A DNA stretch of 14,938 bases from Muribaculaceae bacterium (GTDB lineage: Bacteria > Bacteroidota > Bacteroidia > Bacteroidales > Muribaculaceae), in assembly GCA_017545095.1 (NCBI GenBank), contig JAFYCU010000294.1, forward strand, positions 1 to 14,938, written 5' to 3'. Below, piece after piece: positions 1 to 5,236 of this stretch. Below the pieces are notes generated by a model. That model did no database searches, had not been told where the DNA came from, and saw only the letters and a list, made by a program, of their open reading frames with translations. Within the stretch, counting starts at the first letter, position 1. Each line of letters begins with the position of its first letter. Position numbers and translations under genes: made by a program.

Positions 1-180
1 CATGTTGGTGAGCCGGGCATCGTCGAAGCCTGCGCCCTCCACACCTGCACGCCGCACCAAGCCAAGGTGGGCGAGGTGCTCGACGCTGGGCGCGTCAAAC
101 TCGCTCAATGCCTCGGAATTGCCATCGCGCAGCAGCCGCAACACGTTCTTCTCGCGCTTTGTCAGTTTAATGCGTTCCAT
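1..180 (-). CDS. Small winged-helix-like protein, N-terminal part (runs off the left edge)
   Basis: Reading from an ATG at 180 towards base 1, the frame stays open for 60 codons and leaves the window. The protein begins MERIKLTKREKNVLRLLRDG and continues with an Ala/Leu-rich helix and ..LVRRAGVEGAGFDDARLTNM. A basic 'LTKREKNVLRLL' helix followed by 'HLGLVRRA' and a 'DARLT' turn resembles small winged-helix-like proteins of Bacteroidales, which often sit in prophage-like or accessory loci. That family link is from memory and weak. A Bacteroidetes promoter candidate lies just upstream, giving a very short leader. It could be a small DNA-binding protein. The C-terminus is outside the window, so function is not assigned. 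Confidence 0.6.
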   Translation of the reverse strand, partial: MERIKLTKREKNVLRLLRDGNSEALSEFDAPSVEHLAHLGLVRRAGVEGAGFDDARLTNM

Positions 181-189
181 AATCGGCAG

Positions 190-220
190 CGAAATTAGCA
201 AATATTTCTCAAACAGCAAA
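190..220 (-). promoter_or_regulatory. Bacteroidetes-type promoter candidate for the leftmost minus-strand gene
   Basis: On the minus strand, TTTG (complement of 217-220) is followed after 19 bases by TAATTTCG (complement of 190-197). This matches the TTTG / TAnnTTTG consensus with one mismatch. The ATG at 180 would lie only a few bases after the expected start of transcription. Confidence 0.4.
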
Positions 221-255
221 ACCGGGGGGGCAGATTGAGCAGGCGACCCCGGTTT
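219..255 (-). terminator. Terminator-like inverted repeat
   Basis: AAACCGGGG (219-227) and CCCCGGTTT (247-255) form a perfect 9-bp stem with a 19-base loop. Read on the minus strand, the stem ends in ..CGGTTTTGCTGTTTG, a short T-rich tail. It would end transcription coming from the right, from the possible decayed minus-strand frame at 268-408. The tail is weak, and the structure overlaps the -33 element of the next promoter. Confidence 0.35.
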
Positions 256-267
256 CCACGCATTTTG

Positions 268-408
268 TTACCCGTTTGTTACTCGCGTTCGCTTGTTGCG
301 CTTGCGGTAGAGCATCACGCGTGCGATGACGCAGTGGGCGGTGGTGAACGTGCGCCCGCCGTCGAGCAAGCGGCCAGCGCGTGTGCTGGAACTACTATGC
401 TTCGGCCA
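268..408 (-). pseudogene. Possible 3' remnant of a minus-strand gene
   Basis: A minus-strand frame of 46 codons ends at a TAA (268-270), 12 bases before a terminator-like hairpin. It reads ..STRAGRLLDGGRTFTTAH.. and ends ..MLYRKRNKRTRVTNG. The frame opens after a stop at 409-411, with no good start codon before an internal ATG. The basic C-terminus and the hairpin behind it make a decayed gene end plausible. However, the region is GC-rich and chance open frames are common there. The family is not recognised and this is a low-confidence call. Confidence 0.2.
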
Positions 409-410
409 TC

Positions 411-430
411 AGCCGCACCGGGGTGCGGCT
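411..430. repeat. Short GC-rich hairpin
   Basis: AGCCGCACC (411-419) and GGTGCGGCT (422-430) are perfect 9-base complements around GG. No T-tract follows on either strand, so this is not a standard intrinsic terminator. Its role is unknown. Confidence 0.45.
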
Positions 431-541
431 CTACTATCAAGCGCATAAGCGGCCTACACTTGCCACCCATAGATGCAAGTTGAAAACATCATTTTAACTA
501 AGTTTTGTTTAGATGTGCCAACTATTGGCTCATCGCGGCTC
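431..541. other. Gene-free stretch upstream of the 581-892 gene
   Basis: From base 181 to base 580 I see no gene I can support, apart from the weak remnant at 268-408. Short plus-strand frames here (for example 235-483) have no ribosome-binding site and atypical composition, so I treat them as chance. The stretch 480-541 becomes AT-rich as it approaches the promoter element at 542-549. Confidence 0.5.
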
Positions 542-549
542 TAATTTTG
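542..549 (+). promoter_or_regulatory. -7 promoter element (TAATTTTG)
   Basis: TAATTTTG is an exact match to the Bacteroidetes -7 consensus TAnnTTTG and sits 31 bases before the ATG at 581. I found no TTTG at the usual spacing of about 20 bases upstream. The best alternative, TTGG at 525-528, is too close. Confidence 0.5.
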
Positions 550-567
550 CACTGTGAAACAAAAAAG

Positions 568-574
568 AAAGGAG
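568..574 (+). promoter_or_regulatory. Ribosome-binding site AAAGGAG
   Basis: AAAGGAG ends 6 bases before the ATG at 581 and favours that start over the GTG at 554, which would add nine residues. Strong Shine-Dalgarno sites are uncommon in this window. Confidence 0.6.
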
Positions 575-580
575 TTTGCT

Positions 581-892
581 ATGTTTACAACATCAGTGAA
601 TCAAATCGCCGCCACTGACCAGATTATCGCCACCATCGAGGTGGGCGGTACCACGCTGGCCCGCATCATGAGCAATGGTTTCAGCTGCACCGACGATGTG
701 GTGCGCACGCTGAAAGGGCTGGCCGGAGGCTTTATCGGTATGGCAAAACTCAACATCCGCAACAAAACACGCGGCTGGAATGTGCTGCTGGCGTTGGCCT
801 CGCACCGCACCAGCGGGAAAGCGCAGGTACCGGCGGTGCCAGCCTCGGTGCCGTGCGCCCAGGGCCGGCAATATGCCATCCAGTGGCCCTGA
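581..892 (+). CDS. Small hypothetical protein of unknown family (103 aa)
   Basis: It starts MFTTSVNQIAATDQIIATIE. Roughly the first 75 residues look like a compact domain: a short beta strand (IIATIEVGGTTLARI), a helix (CTDDVVRTLKGLAGGF), then GMAKLNIRNKTRGWNVLLAL. The last 25 residues are Ala/Pro/Val-rich and probably disordered. There is no signal peptide or membrane segment, so it should be cytoplasmic. The start is supported by the AAAGGAG site and a TAATTTTG promoter element, so it is very likely expressed. I have an uncertain impression that similar small proteins, with 'SxSDVVRxVxxLAGxFxGxAxLxIRNxTxGW', recur in Bacteroidales accessory regions. I do not know a function and assign none. 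Confidence 0.6.
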   Translation: MFTTSVNQIAATDQIIATIEVGGTTLARIMSNGFSCTDDVVRTLKGLAGGFIGMAKLNIRNKTRGWNVLLALASHRTSGKAQVPAVPASVPCAQGRQYAIQWP

Positions 893-970
893 ACTTGTGT
901 GAGGTAAGGCATTCACAAACCCATCTTGCATCATGAAAATCACACTCAGAGCAAAAAAAGTCGTGCATTA

Positions 971-1002
971 TTTGCGGCATAAATAAAAAAATTGTAATTT
1001 TG
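971..1002 (+). promoter_or_regulatory. Bacteroidetes promoter upstream of the small lipoprotein
   Basis: TTTG (971-974), a 20-base spacer and TAATTTTG (995-1002) match the consensus exactly. The predicted transcript would have a leader of roughly 15-20 bases before the ATG at 1026. It may also drive the tRNA-Gly downstream. Confidence 0.7.
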
Positions 1003-1025
1003 CGCCAGATTTCAAACAACGCTTG

Positions 1026-1367
1026 ATGAAGATGAAACGATTACCGATGGCTGTGATGGCCGTGTTGATGCTCTCGTTGTGGTCCTGCGAGATGTTTAAC
1101 GGAAGCAATGAAGACCGGCGTGACTCCATCGCTCAGCCTATCGACACCACCGCCATTGCCGAAGCGAGCGATGAGATTGTGGTGAAGGGAGAGGCCGTGG
1201 ATGGCAGCCGCCGCAACATCTATGTTCAGGTGGGCGACAGCACCTACAGCTTTGAGCTTAGCCCTGGCGTGAATGTGCAGTGGCAAATCGGCGACACGCT
1301 CACGGTGAGATACAAGCCCACCGAGGAAGGCGACAGTGTCATCGAGGTGACCAACGCCAATGCCTGA
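1026..1367 (+). CDS. Small predicted lipoprotein (113 aa)
   Basis: The start is a basic n-region (MKMKR) followed by a hydrophobic stretch ending in the lipobox LWSC, with Cys21 as the expected lipidation site. After it comes an acidic, Asp/Thr-rich linker (about 22-48) and a predicted beta-rich domain (about 50-105) with ..VVKGEAVDG.., ..IYVQVGDSTYSFEL.. and ..WQIGDTLTVRY... This suggests a small OB-fold-like or beta-barrel envelope protein anchored to a membrane. The family is not recognised. ATG at 1032 is an alternative start and changes only two residues. The gene has its own strong promoter. A tRNA gene begins 32 bases after its stop with no visible promoter between them. Confidence 0.75.
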   Translation: MKMKRLPMAVMAVLMLSLWSCEMFNGSNEDRRDSIAQPIDTTAIAEASDEIVVKGEAVDGSRRNIYVQVGDSTYSFELSPGVNVQWQIGDTLTVRYKPTEEGDSVIEVTNANA

Positions 1368-1399
1368 GCCAAGCGTGCCGGAAATCAACACCAACCAAT

Positions 1400-1472
1400 G
1401 CGGTAGTAGCTCAGTTGGTAGAGCATCAGCTTCCCAAGCTGAGGGCCGCGGGTTCGAGTCCCGTTTACCGCT
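1400..1472 (+). tRNA. tRNA-Gly (anticodon CCC)
   Basis: A full cloverleaf can be drawn. The acceptor stem is GCGGTAG (1400-1406) with TTACCGC (1465-1471) and one G-T pair. The D-stem is GCTC/GAGC. The anticodon stem TCAGC/GCTGA encloses the loop TTCCCAA, with anticodon CCC at 1433-1435. The T-arm is GCGGG-TTCGAGT-CCCGT. The discriminator base is T1472 and CCA is not encoded. Anticodon CCC reads the glycine codon GGG. Confidence 0.95.
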
Positions 1473-1486
1473 CTAATGGCAATCAA

Positions 1487-1534
1487 CAAGTTAGGAGATT
1501 TGATGGATGCATTTCCGTTGAATCTCCTAACTTG
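1487..1534. repeat. Long hairpin after tRNA-Gly, 14-bp perfect arms
   Basis: CAAGTTAGGAGATT (1487-1500) is the exact reverse complement of AATCTCCTAACTTG (1521-1534). Seven further base pairs, several of them G-T, extend the stem to about 21 bp with a 6-base loop (1508-1513). The hairpin starts 15 bases after the tRNA. The downstream flank is A-rich, not T-rich, so a standard intrinsic terminator does not fit. A small palindromic repeat element or an RNA processing or protective hairpin are alternatives. Confidence 0.75.
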
Positions 1535-1547
1535 AAAATGAAAAAAG

Positions 1548-1601
1548 TGATTGCGCCACCCATGTGGCATTAAGCCACATGATGGTGTGGTGTTGCAATC
1601 A
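1548..1601. repeat. Second imperfect hairpin before the scaffold gene
   Basis: The outer arms are TGATTGC (1548-1554) and GCAATCA (1595-1601), and the inner arms CATGTGGC (1561-1568) and GCCACATG (1574-1581) around ATTAA. CACC/GGTG can pair in between with a small bulge. A T6 run lies at 1617-1622, too far away for a textbook terminator. The hairpin may end transcription from the tRNA side or lie in the leader of the next gene. Confidence 0.6.
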
Positions 1602-1665
1602 TCAATGTTAGGGAAATTTTTTATCTAAATTTTTATAAGAAGTTCAATCAAAACAGATTCGACCT

Positions 1666-2358
1666 ATGATTTATTCGCATGAAGTGCAGAATATGTGCTG
1701 CGTGGCCAAGGGTGCCAATCACCCGTCGGCACCCATTCCCGAAGAGGGCAAATGGGTGCGCTCCAAAGAAATCAAAGATATTTCGGGTTTTACCCACGGC
1801 ATTGGCTGGTGCGCGCCTCAACAAGGTGCCTGCAAGCTGAGTCTGAATGTGAAAGAGGGCATCATCGAGGAGTGTCTCGTTGAGACCATCGGTTGCTCGG
1901 GCATGACCCACAGCGCAGCCATGGCTGCCGAGATTCTTCCGGGCAAAACGCTTCTTGAGGCCCTGAACACCGACCTTGTGTGTGATGCCATCAACACCGC
2001 CATGCGCGAGCTGTTCCTGCAAATCGTTTACGGACGCACGCAAAGCGCCTTCAGTGAAGGCGGACTCGTGGTGGGCGCTTCGCTTGAAGACCTGGGCAAG
2101 GGCCTCCGCAGTCAGGTGGGCACCATGTTTGGCACCCGCGCCAAGGGCGTGCGCTATCTGGAGATGACAGAGGGCTATTGCACTCGCATGGCTCTGGACA
2201 ACAACAACGAGGTGATTGGATATGAGTTCCTGAGCCTTGGCAAGTTTACCGATGCCCTCAAGAAGGGTATGACTCCCGAGGAAGCACTCGAGAGTGCTAA
2301 GGGACACTACGGACGTTTTGAGAATGCACCCAAGTATATTGACCCGCGTAAAGAATAA
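1666..2358 (+). CDS. NifU/IscU-like iron-sulfur cluster assembly scaffold protein (230 aa)
   Basis: Residues about 40-130 resemble the IscU/NifU_N scaffold fold. 'GACKLSLNVKEGIIEE' matches the IscU segment with its first cysteine ligand (here Cys56), and 'ETIGCSGMTHSA' matches the segment with the second (Cys77). A third IscU-like cysteine is not obvious at the expected place, where the text reads ..IVYGRTQSAFSEGG... Extra cysteines stand at 11, 12, 49, 70, 106 and 172. The C-terminal 90 residues are an extension not found in classic IscU. In Bacteroidetes and Firmicutes this protein type sits next to the GGGtGRT protein, as here. It probably acts in the cytoplasm in Fe-S or metal handling, but its client is unknown. 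There is no Shine-Dalgarno site. A weak -7-like TAAATTTT lies at 1626-1633. Confidence 0.8.
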   Translation: MIYSHEVQNMCCVAKGANHPSAPIPEEGKWVRSKEIKDISGFTHGIGWCAPQQGACKLSLNVKEGIIEECLVETIGCSGMTHSAAMAAEILPGKTLLEALNTDLVCDAINTAMRELFLQIVYGRTQSAFSEGGLVVGASLEDLGKGLRSQVGTMFGTRAKGVRYLEMTEGYCTRMALDNNNEVIGYEFLSLGKFTDALKKGMTPEEALESAKGHYGRFENAPKYIDPRKE

Positions 2359-2371
2359 TTAGTGTTCAGTG

Positions 2372-2436
2372 ATGAGTTATCAGTTATCAGAACCAAACTG
2401 TTAGACTGGCCACCCATAACTCATGACTAATGACTC
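2372..2436. repeat. Degenerate heptamer repeats between scaffold and GGGtGRT genes
   Basis: AGTTATC occurs twice in tandem (from 2375), and ATAACTC-ATGACTA-ATGACTC (2416-2436) is a second run with 7-base period in the opposite sense. ATGAGTTAT (2372-2380) and ATAACTCAT (2416-2424) form a 9-bp inverted repeat. The repeats fill most of the 94-base gap between the two genes. Confidence 0.6.
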
Positions 2437-2452
2437 TAAAAGGATAAAGACT

Positions 2453-3463
2453 ATGATGAGAGAAGTGAAATTTGAGTCGCAAGACCGCCGCATGGCACAA
2501 GTGCTCGCCGCCCTGAATGCCGCCGGCATCAAAGATATTGAGGAAGCCAACGCCATCTGCGACCAGTATGGCATCGATCCTTACAAGACTTGTGAAGAGA
2601 CGCAGCAGATTTGTTTCGAAAACGCCAAGTGGGCCTATGTGTGCGGTGCTGCCATCGCACTGAAAAAAGGTTGCCGCGTGGCCGCCGATGCTGCCGAGGC
2701 CATCGGCCTTGGTTTGCAAACTTTCTGCATCCCCGGCAGCGTGGCCGACGACCGCAAGGTGGGACTCGGACACGGCAATCTGGCCGCTCGCCTGCTTCGC
2801 GAGGAGACACAGTGCTTTGCCTTCCTTGCCGGACACGAGTCGTTTGCCGCTGCCGAAGGCGCTATCAAGATTGCTGGCAAGGCCAACAAGGTGCGCAAGC
2901 AACCGCTGCGTGTGATCCTTAACGGACTGGGCAAAGATGCCGCCAAGATTATCAGCCGCATCAACGGCTTCACCTATGTGCAGACCGAGTTTGACTACTT
3001 CACCGGCGAGCTCAAGGAGATTGCCCGCACCCCCTACAGCGACGGCGACCGTGCCAAGGTGAACTGCTATGGAGCCGACGATGTGCGCGAGGGTGTGGCC
3101 ATCATGTGGAAAGAGGGTGTGGATGTGTCGATTACGGGCAACTCCACCAATCCCACGCGTTTCCAGCATCCAGTGGCTGGCACCTACAAAAAGGAGCGTG
3201 TGCTCGCTGGCAAGCCCTACTTTAGCGTTGCCAGCGGTGGCGGCACGGGCCGCACGCTGCACCCCGACAATATGGCTGCCGGACCGGCCAGCTATGGCAT
3301 GACCGACACCCTTGGCCGCATGCACAGCGATGCACAGTTTGCCGGGTCAAGCTCCGTGCCCGCCCATGTGGAGATGATGGGATTCCTGGGCATTGGCAAC
3401 AACCCCATGGTGGGTTGCACCGTGGCTGTGGCCGTGGACGTGGCCCAGGCACTCAGCAAGTGA
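2453..3463 (+). CDS. GGGtGRT protein (336 aa)
   Basis: This is a clear member of the conserved bacterial family named for its signature. GGGTGRT lies at residues 262-268, followed by HPDNMAAGPASYGM, SDAQFAGSSSVPAH and a conserved C-terminus ..GIGNNPMVGCTV... It is cysteine-rich (36, 47, 54, 64, 74, 92, 121, 205, 322), consistent with metal or Fe-S binding, which is inference. No signal peptide is seen. The start at ATG 2453 is chosen because AAAAGGA (2438-2444) sits 8 bases upstream. An in-frame ATG at 2423 would begin inside the heptamer repeats. The family is typically paired with the NifU-like scaffold found just upstream, so the two probably work together and may share a transcript. The biochemical function is, to my knowledge, not established. 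Confidence 0.9.
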   Translation: MMREVKFESQDRRMAQVLAALNAAGIKDIEEANAICDQYGIDPYKTCEETQQICFENAKWAYVCGAAIALKKGCRVAADAAEAIGLGLQTFCIPGSVADDRKVGLGHGNLAARLLREETQCFAFLAGHESFAAAEGAIKIAGKANKVRKQPLRVILNGLGKDAAKIISRINGFTYVQTEFDYFTGELKEIARTPYSDGDRAKVNCYGADDVREGVAIMWKEGVDVSITGNSTNPTRFQHPVAGTYKKERVLAGKPYFSVASGGGTGRTLHPDNMAAGPASYGMTDTLGRMHSDAQFAGSSSVPAHVEMMGFLGIGNNPMVGCTVAVAVDVAQALSK

Positions 3464-3483
3464 AGCTCAAGCACCTGAGAAAT

Positions 3484-3531
3484 GAAGAAAAATCCTGCCG
3501 AAGCGGTCATGCTTTGGCAGGATTTTTCTTC
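3484..3531. terminator. Strong bidirectional terminator
   Basis: GAAGAAAAATCCTGCC (3484-3499) pairs perfectly with GGCAGGATTTTTCTTC (3516-3531). Five more pairs extend inward (one a G-T), leaving the loop GGTCAT. The A-rich and T-rich arms give a T tract on both strands. It lies between the converging GGGtGRT gene and the DUF4369-type lipoprotein gene and can serve both. Confidence 0.9.
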
Positions 3532-3553
3532 ATCTTCATTTCGTTGGGTCGTG

Positions 3554-4180
3554 TCAGCGATTCTTGGCGCGAGGAGTGTCGTGTGTGGTCGCAAAGCGTT
3601 CACGCACGATGTGTCCCACGGCATCGTTGCGTTGCATGTTCCGTGTCAGAAACCGCTGCAACGAGTCGGCGAGCATTGAATCCCTGACGACGGCACGTCG
3701 CTCGGTGCGCAGGGTGAGAGTGCTGTCGGCAGCCGACTGGCGGTAATGACTCTGGTTGCGCTCACGTTCAGCCACCAGTCGTTGGTGTTCGGCCAGCACT
3801 CGTGTGTAGTCGGCATTGGCTTTCCCGCCGGCAATGCTCCAGTCGCGGCGATTAATCGTGATTGATATCTGCCCTGGTTCCAGCACAAAATAGAATGGTT
3901 TCTGCAAGGCATCGAATGTGAGGAAGGCCACACGCTCCACATCGGTCTGTCCCGAAAAGCGCATGAAGCTGCCCGTGTTTTTCGCTGTGCCCATCACCAT
4001 TTGCCGTTGATATTCGCTGTCCACAACGTGCAGCGTGCAACTGTCGCACCGCAAGCTGTCGCCCACGTGCACCGTCACGGTATAGTTGTAATCTGTTGAG
4101 CCATGCCAATGGTTGCAGCCGCACAGCCCAAAACATGCCACCAAAAGCGGCAGCCCTACATATGTGAGAATCCTTTTCAT
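3554..4180 (-). CDS. DUF4369-type lipoprotein without thioredoxin domain (208 aa)
   Basis: The start MKRILTYVGLPLLV.. leads into the lipobox LCGC, with Cys22 as the expected lipidation site. Residues about 30-120 match the pattern of the Bacteroidetes DUF4369 domain: a beta-rich stretch with ..GTAKNTGSFMRFSGQ.., then ..VAFLTFDALQKPFYFVLEPGQISI... A CxxC (CDSC, 45-48) lies near its start. Residues about 125-208 are charged and helical (..RLVAERERNQSHYR..). In many relatives this region leads into a TlpA-like thioredoxin domain, which is absent here. The protein is probably membrane-anchored and faces the periplasm or cell surface, with unknown substrate. An in-frame upstream extension to 4222 has no support. 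The promoter sits 12 bases upstream of the ATG. Confidence 0.75.
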   Translation of the reverse strand: MKRILTYVGLPLLVACFGLCGCNHWHGSTDYNYTVTVHVGDSLRCDSCTLHVVDSEYQRQMVMGTAKNTGSFMRFSGQTDVERVAFLTFDALQKPFYFVLEPGQISITINRRDWSIAGGKANADYTRVLAEHQRLVAERERNQSHYRQSAADSTLTLRTERRAVVRDSMLADSLQRFLTRNMQRNDAVGHIVRERFATTHDTPRAKNR

Positions 4181-4191
4181 GTTTTCGCTTG

Positions 4192-4223
4192 CAAAATTAG
4201 TGCAAGTTGAGCGAAAAAGCAAA
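4192..4223 (-). promoter_or_regulatory. Bacteroidetes promoter for the DUF4369-type lipoprotein
   Basis: On the minus strand, TTTG (complement of 4220-4223), a 20-base spacer and TAATTTTG (complement of 4192-4199) match the consensus exactly. The leader before the ATG at 4180 would be only a few bases. The -33 element touches one arm of the inverted repeat at 4222-4278. Confidence 0.75.
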
Positions 4224-4278
4224 GCTTGCTTTGATTTTTGAATAAAACTGGCTGCACCTCAGCAATCGAAGCAAGCTT
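4222..4278. repeat. Intergenic inverted repeat A (15-bp arms)
   Basis: AAGCTTGCTTTGATT (4222-4236) pairs with AATCGAAGCAAGCTT (4264-4278) over 15 bp with one T-G pair. Inside, GCTG (4251-4254) and CAGC (4260-4263) form a small second hairpin directly next to the right arm. It lies upstream of the lipoprotein promoter, outside both predicted transcripts, in the 384-base gap between the divergent genes. Confidence 0.65.
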
Positions 4279-4301
4279 CATTGCATTCGGTTTGCCCAAT
4301 T

Positions 4302-4382
4302 TTTCCGAAACGCAGCCTAATTTCGACTGCGACAGCTGTCAACATAGTGCTATGAGCATCGCAGTATAATTCGTTTCGGAAA
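4302..4382. repeat. Intergenic inverted repeat B (nested, 81 bases)
   Basis: The outer arms TTTCCGAAACG (4302-4312) and CGTTTCGGAAA (4372-4382) are perfect 11-base complements. Nested inside are AATT (4319-4322) with AATT (4368-4371), ACTGCGA (4326-4332) with TCGCAGT (4359-4365), and CATAG-TG-CTATG (4343-4354) near the tip. A 10-base palindrome, GACAGCTGTC (4331-4340), overlaps. Together they form one long imperfect hairpin. It carries no recognised gene and lies upstream of the ECF sigma promoter. Confidence 0.65.
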
Positions 4383-4424
4383 TGCTTCAGAATTTAGGTA
4401 TAACGAAAAAAAGTATCGAAAAAA

Positions 4425-4457
4425 TTTGGTGTGAATGATTTTTTTCTTGTAAATTTG
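4425..4457 (+). promoter_or_regulatory. Promoter for the ECF sigma factor
   Basis: TTTG (4425-4428), a 21-base spacer and TAAATTTG (4450-4457) fit the Bacteroidetes consensus. The leader would be about 100 bases, the longest in the window. I see no strong structure in it. Confidence 0.65.
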
Positions 4458-4564
4458 CAGCGTCGTTCGATGTGTGATCGGGCGAAAGATAGAATGATTA
4501 TTAATTACAAAACGAATTTGCCTATAGAAACATCATTACGAAATAACTACAAAAATATTTGGTA

Positions 4565-5158
4565 ATGAACACTTTAGAACGCATGAGCGATGACCAGTTG
4601 GTGTCGCTGTATGTTGGTGGAACCAGTGAGGCCTTTGATGTGATTGTTGATCGCTACAAAGACACTATTTTTACATATATAATCCGCGTTGTGAAGGACG
4701 AGTATATTGCCAACGACATTTTTCAAGAAACATTTGTGAAAGTCATCACCAATGTGATGCAGGGTCGTTACACGGCAAACGGTCGTTTTTCGCAATGGGT
4801 GTACCGCATAGCACACAACTGCATCATCGACCACTATCGACATGTTCGCAACGAGAATCTGCAATCGACCGACACCGGCGAGATGTCGGTGCTCAACCGC
4901 AAGCAATATAGCGAAGCGGCCGTGGAGGATGTGATCATCGACGACCAAATCAAAGCCGACCTGCATCGGTTGGTGCGCGCACTGCCCGACAATCAACGTC
5001 AGGTGCTGTTGATGCGATACTACCGCGACATGAGTTACAAGGAGATTGCCGAAGAAACCAAAGTGAGCATCAACACCGCATTGGGACGAATGCGCTACGC
5101 GCTGATGAATCTGCGCCGCATGGCCGAGGAGAACCACATCGCCCTCACCGCCCAGTGA
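4565..5158 (+). CDS. ECF-family RNA polymerase sigma factor (197 aa)
   Basis: Region 2 spans about residues 24-97 with hallmark text: 'FDVIVDRYKDTIFTYI', 'DIFQETFVKV' (51-60) and 'FSQWVYRIAHNCIIDHYR'. Region 4 spans about 128-186, with 'LPDNQRQVLLMRYYRDMSY' leading into the helix-turn-helix 'EIAEETKVSINTALGRMRYA'. The total length is normal for ECF factors, with no extra C-terminal domain. ATG 4565 is preferred over the TTG at 4559. Most ECF factors have an anti-sigma gene directly downstream. Here the next gene is convergent, so its control must be encoded elsewhere or work differently. It directs RNA polymerase to a specific but unknown set of promoters. Confidence 0.92.
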   Translation: MNTLERMSDDQLVSLYVGGTSEAFDVIVDRYKDTIFTYIIRVVKDEYIANDIFQETFVKVITNVMQGRYTANGRFSQWVYRIAHNCIIDHYRHVRNENLQSTDTGEMSVLNRKQYSEAAVEDVIIDDQIKADLHRLVRALPDNQRQVLLMRYYRDMSYKEIAEETKVSINTALGRMRYALMNLRRMAEENHIALTAQ

Positions 5159-5184
5159 TGGCGATGGCGGTGCAATGAAATATC

Positions 5185-5236
5185 GAAACACCATGGGCGG
5201 AACCGCATCTCTACGTTGTTCCGTCCATGGTGTTTC
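5185..5236. terminator. Strong hairpin between converging genes
   Basis: Bases 5185-5203 pair with 5218-5236 over 19 bp (arms begin GAAACACCATGG and end CCATGGTGTTTC) with one G-T pair and a 14-base loop. It starts 26 bases after the ECF sigma stop. No long T-tract follows, but its position and strength suggest transcription termination. Confidence 0.65.

Noticed and set aside
235..483. 82-codon plus-strand frame in the left gene-free region
   Set aside because: No RBS or promoter, unusual composition, and it spans two hairpins. Chance is more likely.
1448..1472. tRNA-Gly 3' end as a phage or island attachment site
   Set aside because: I found no second copy of the tRNA 3' end elsewhere in the window (only a 7-base partial match near 271), and the genes to its right look like core genes.
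1280..1573. Open frame running through the tRNA-Gly and into the hairpin behind it
   Set aside because: It crosses an unmistakable tRNA and overlaps the end of the lipoprotein gene in another frame.
2387..3325. 312-codon minus-strand frame opposite the GGGtGRT gene
   Set aside because: The plus strand carries a conserved, recognisable protein. The antisense translation shows no motif and no start signals.
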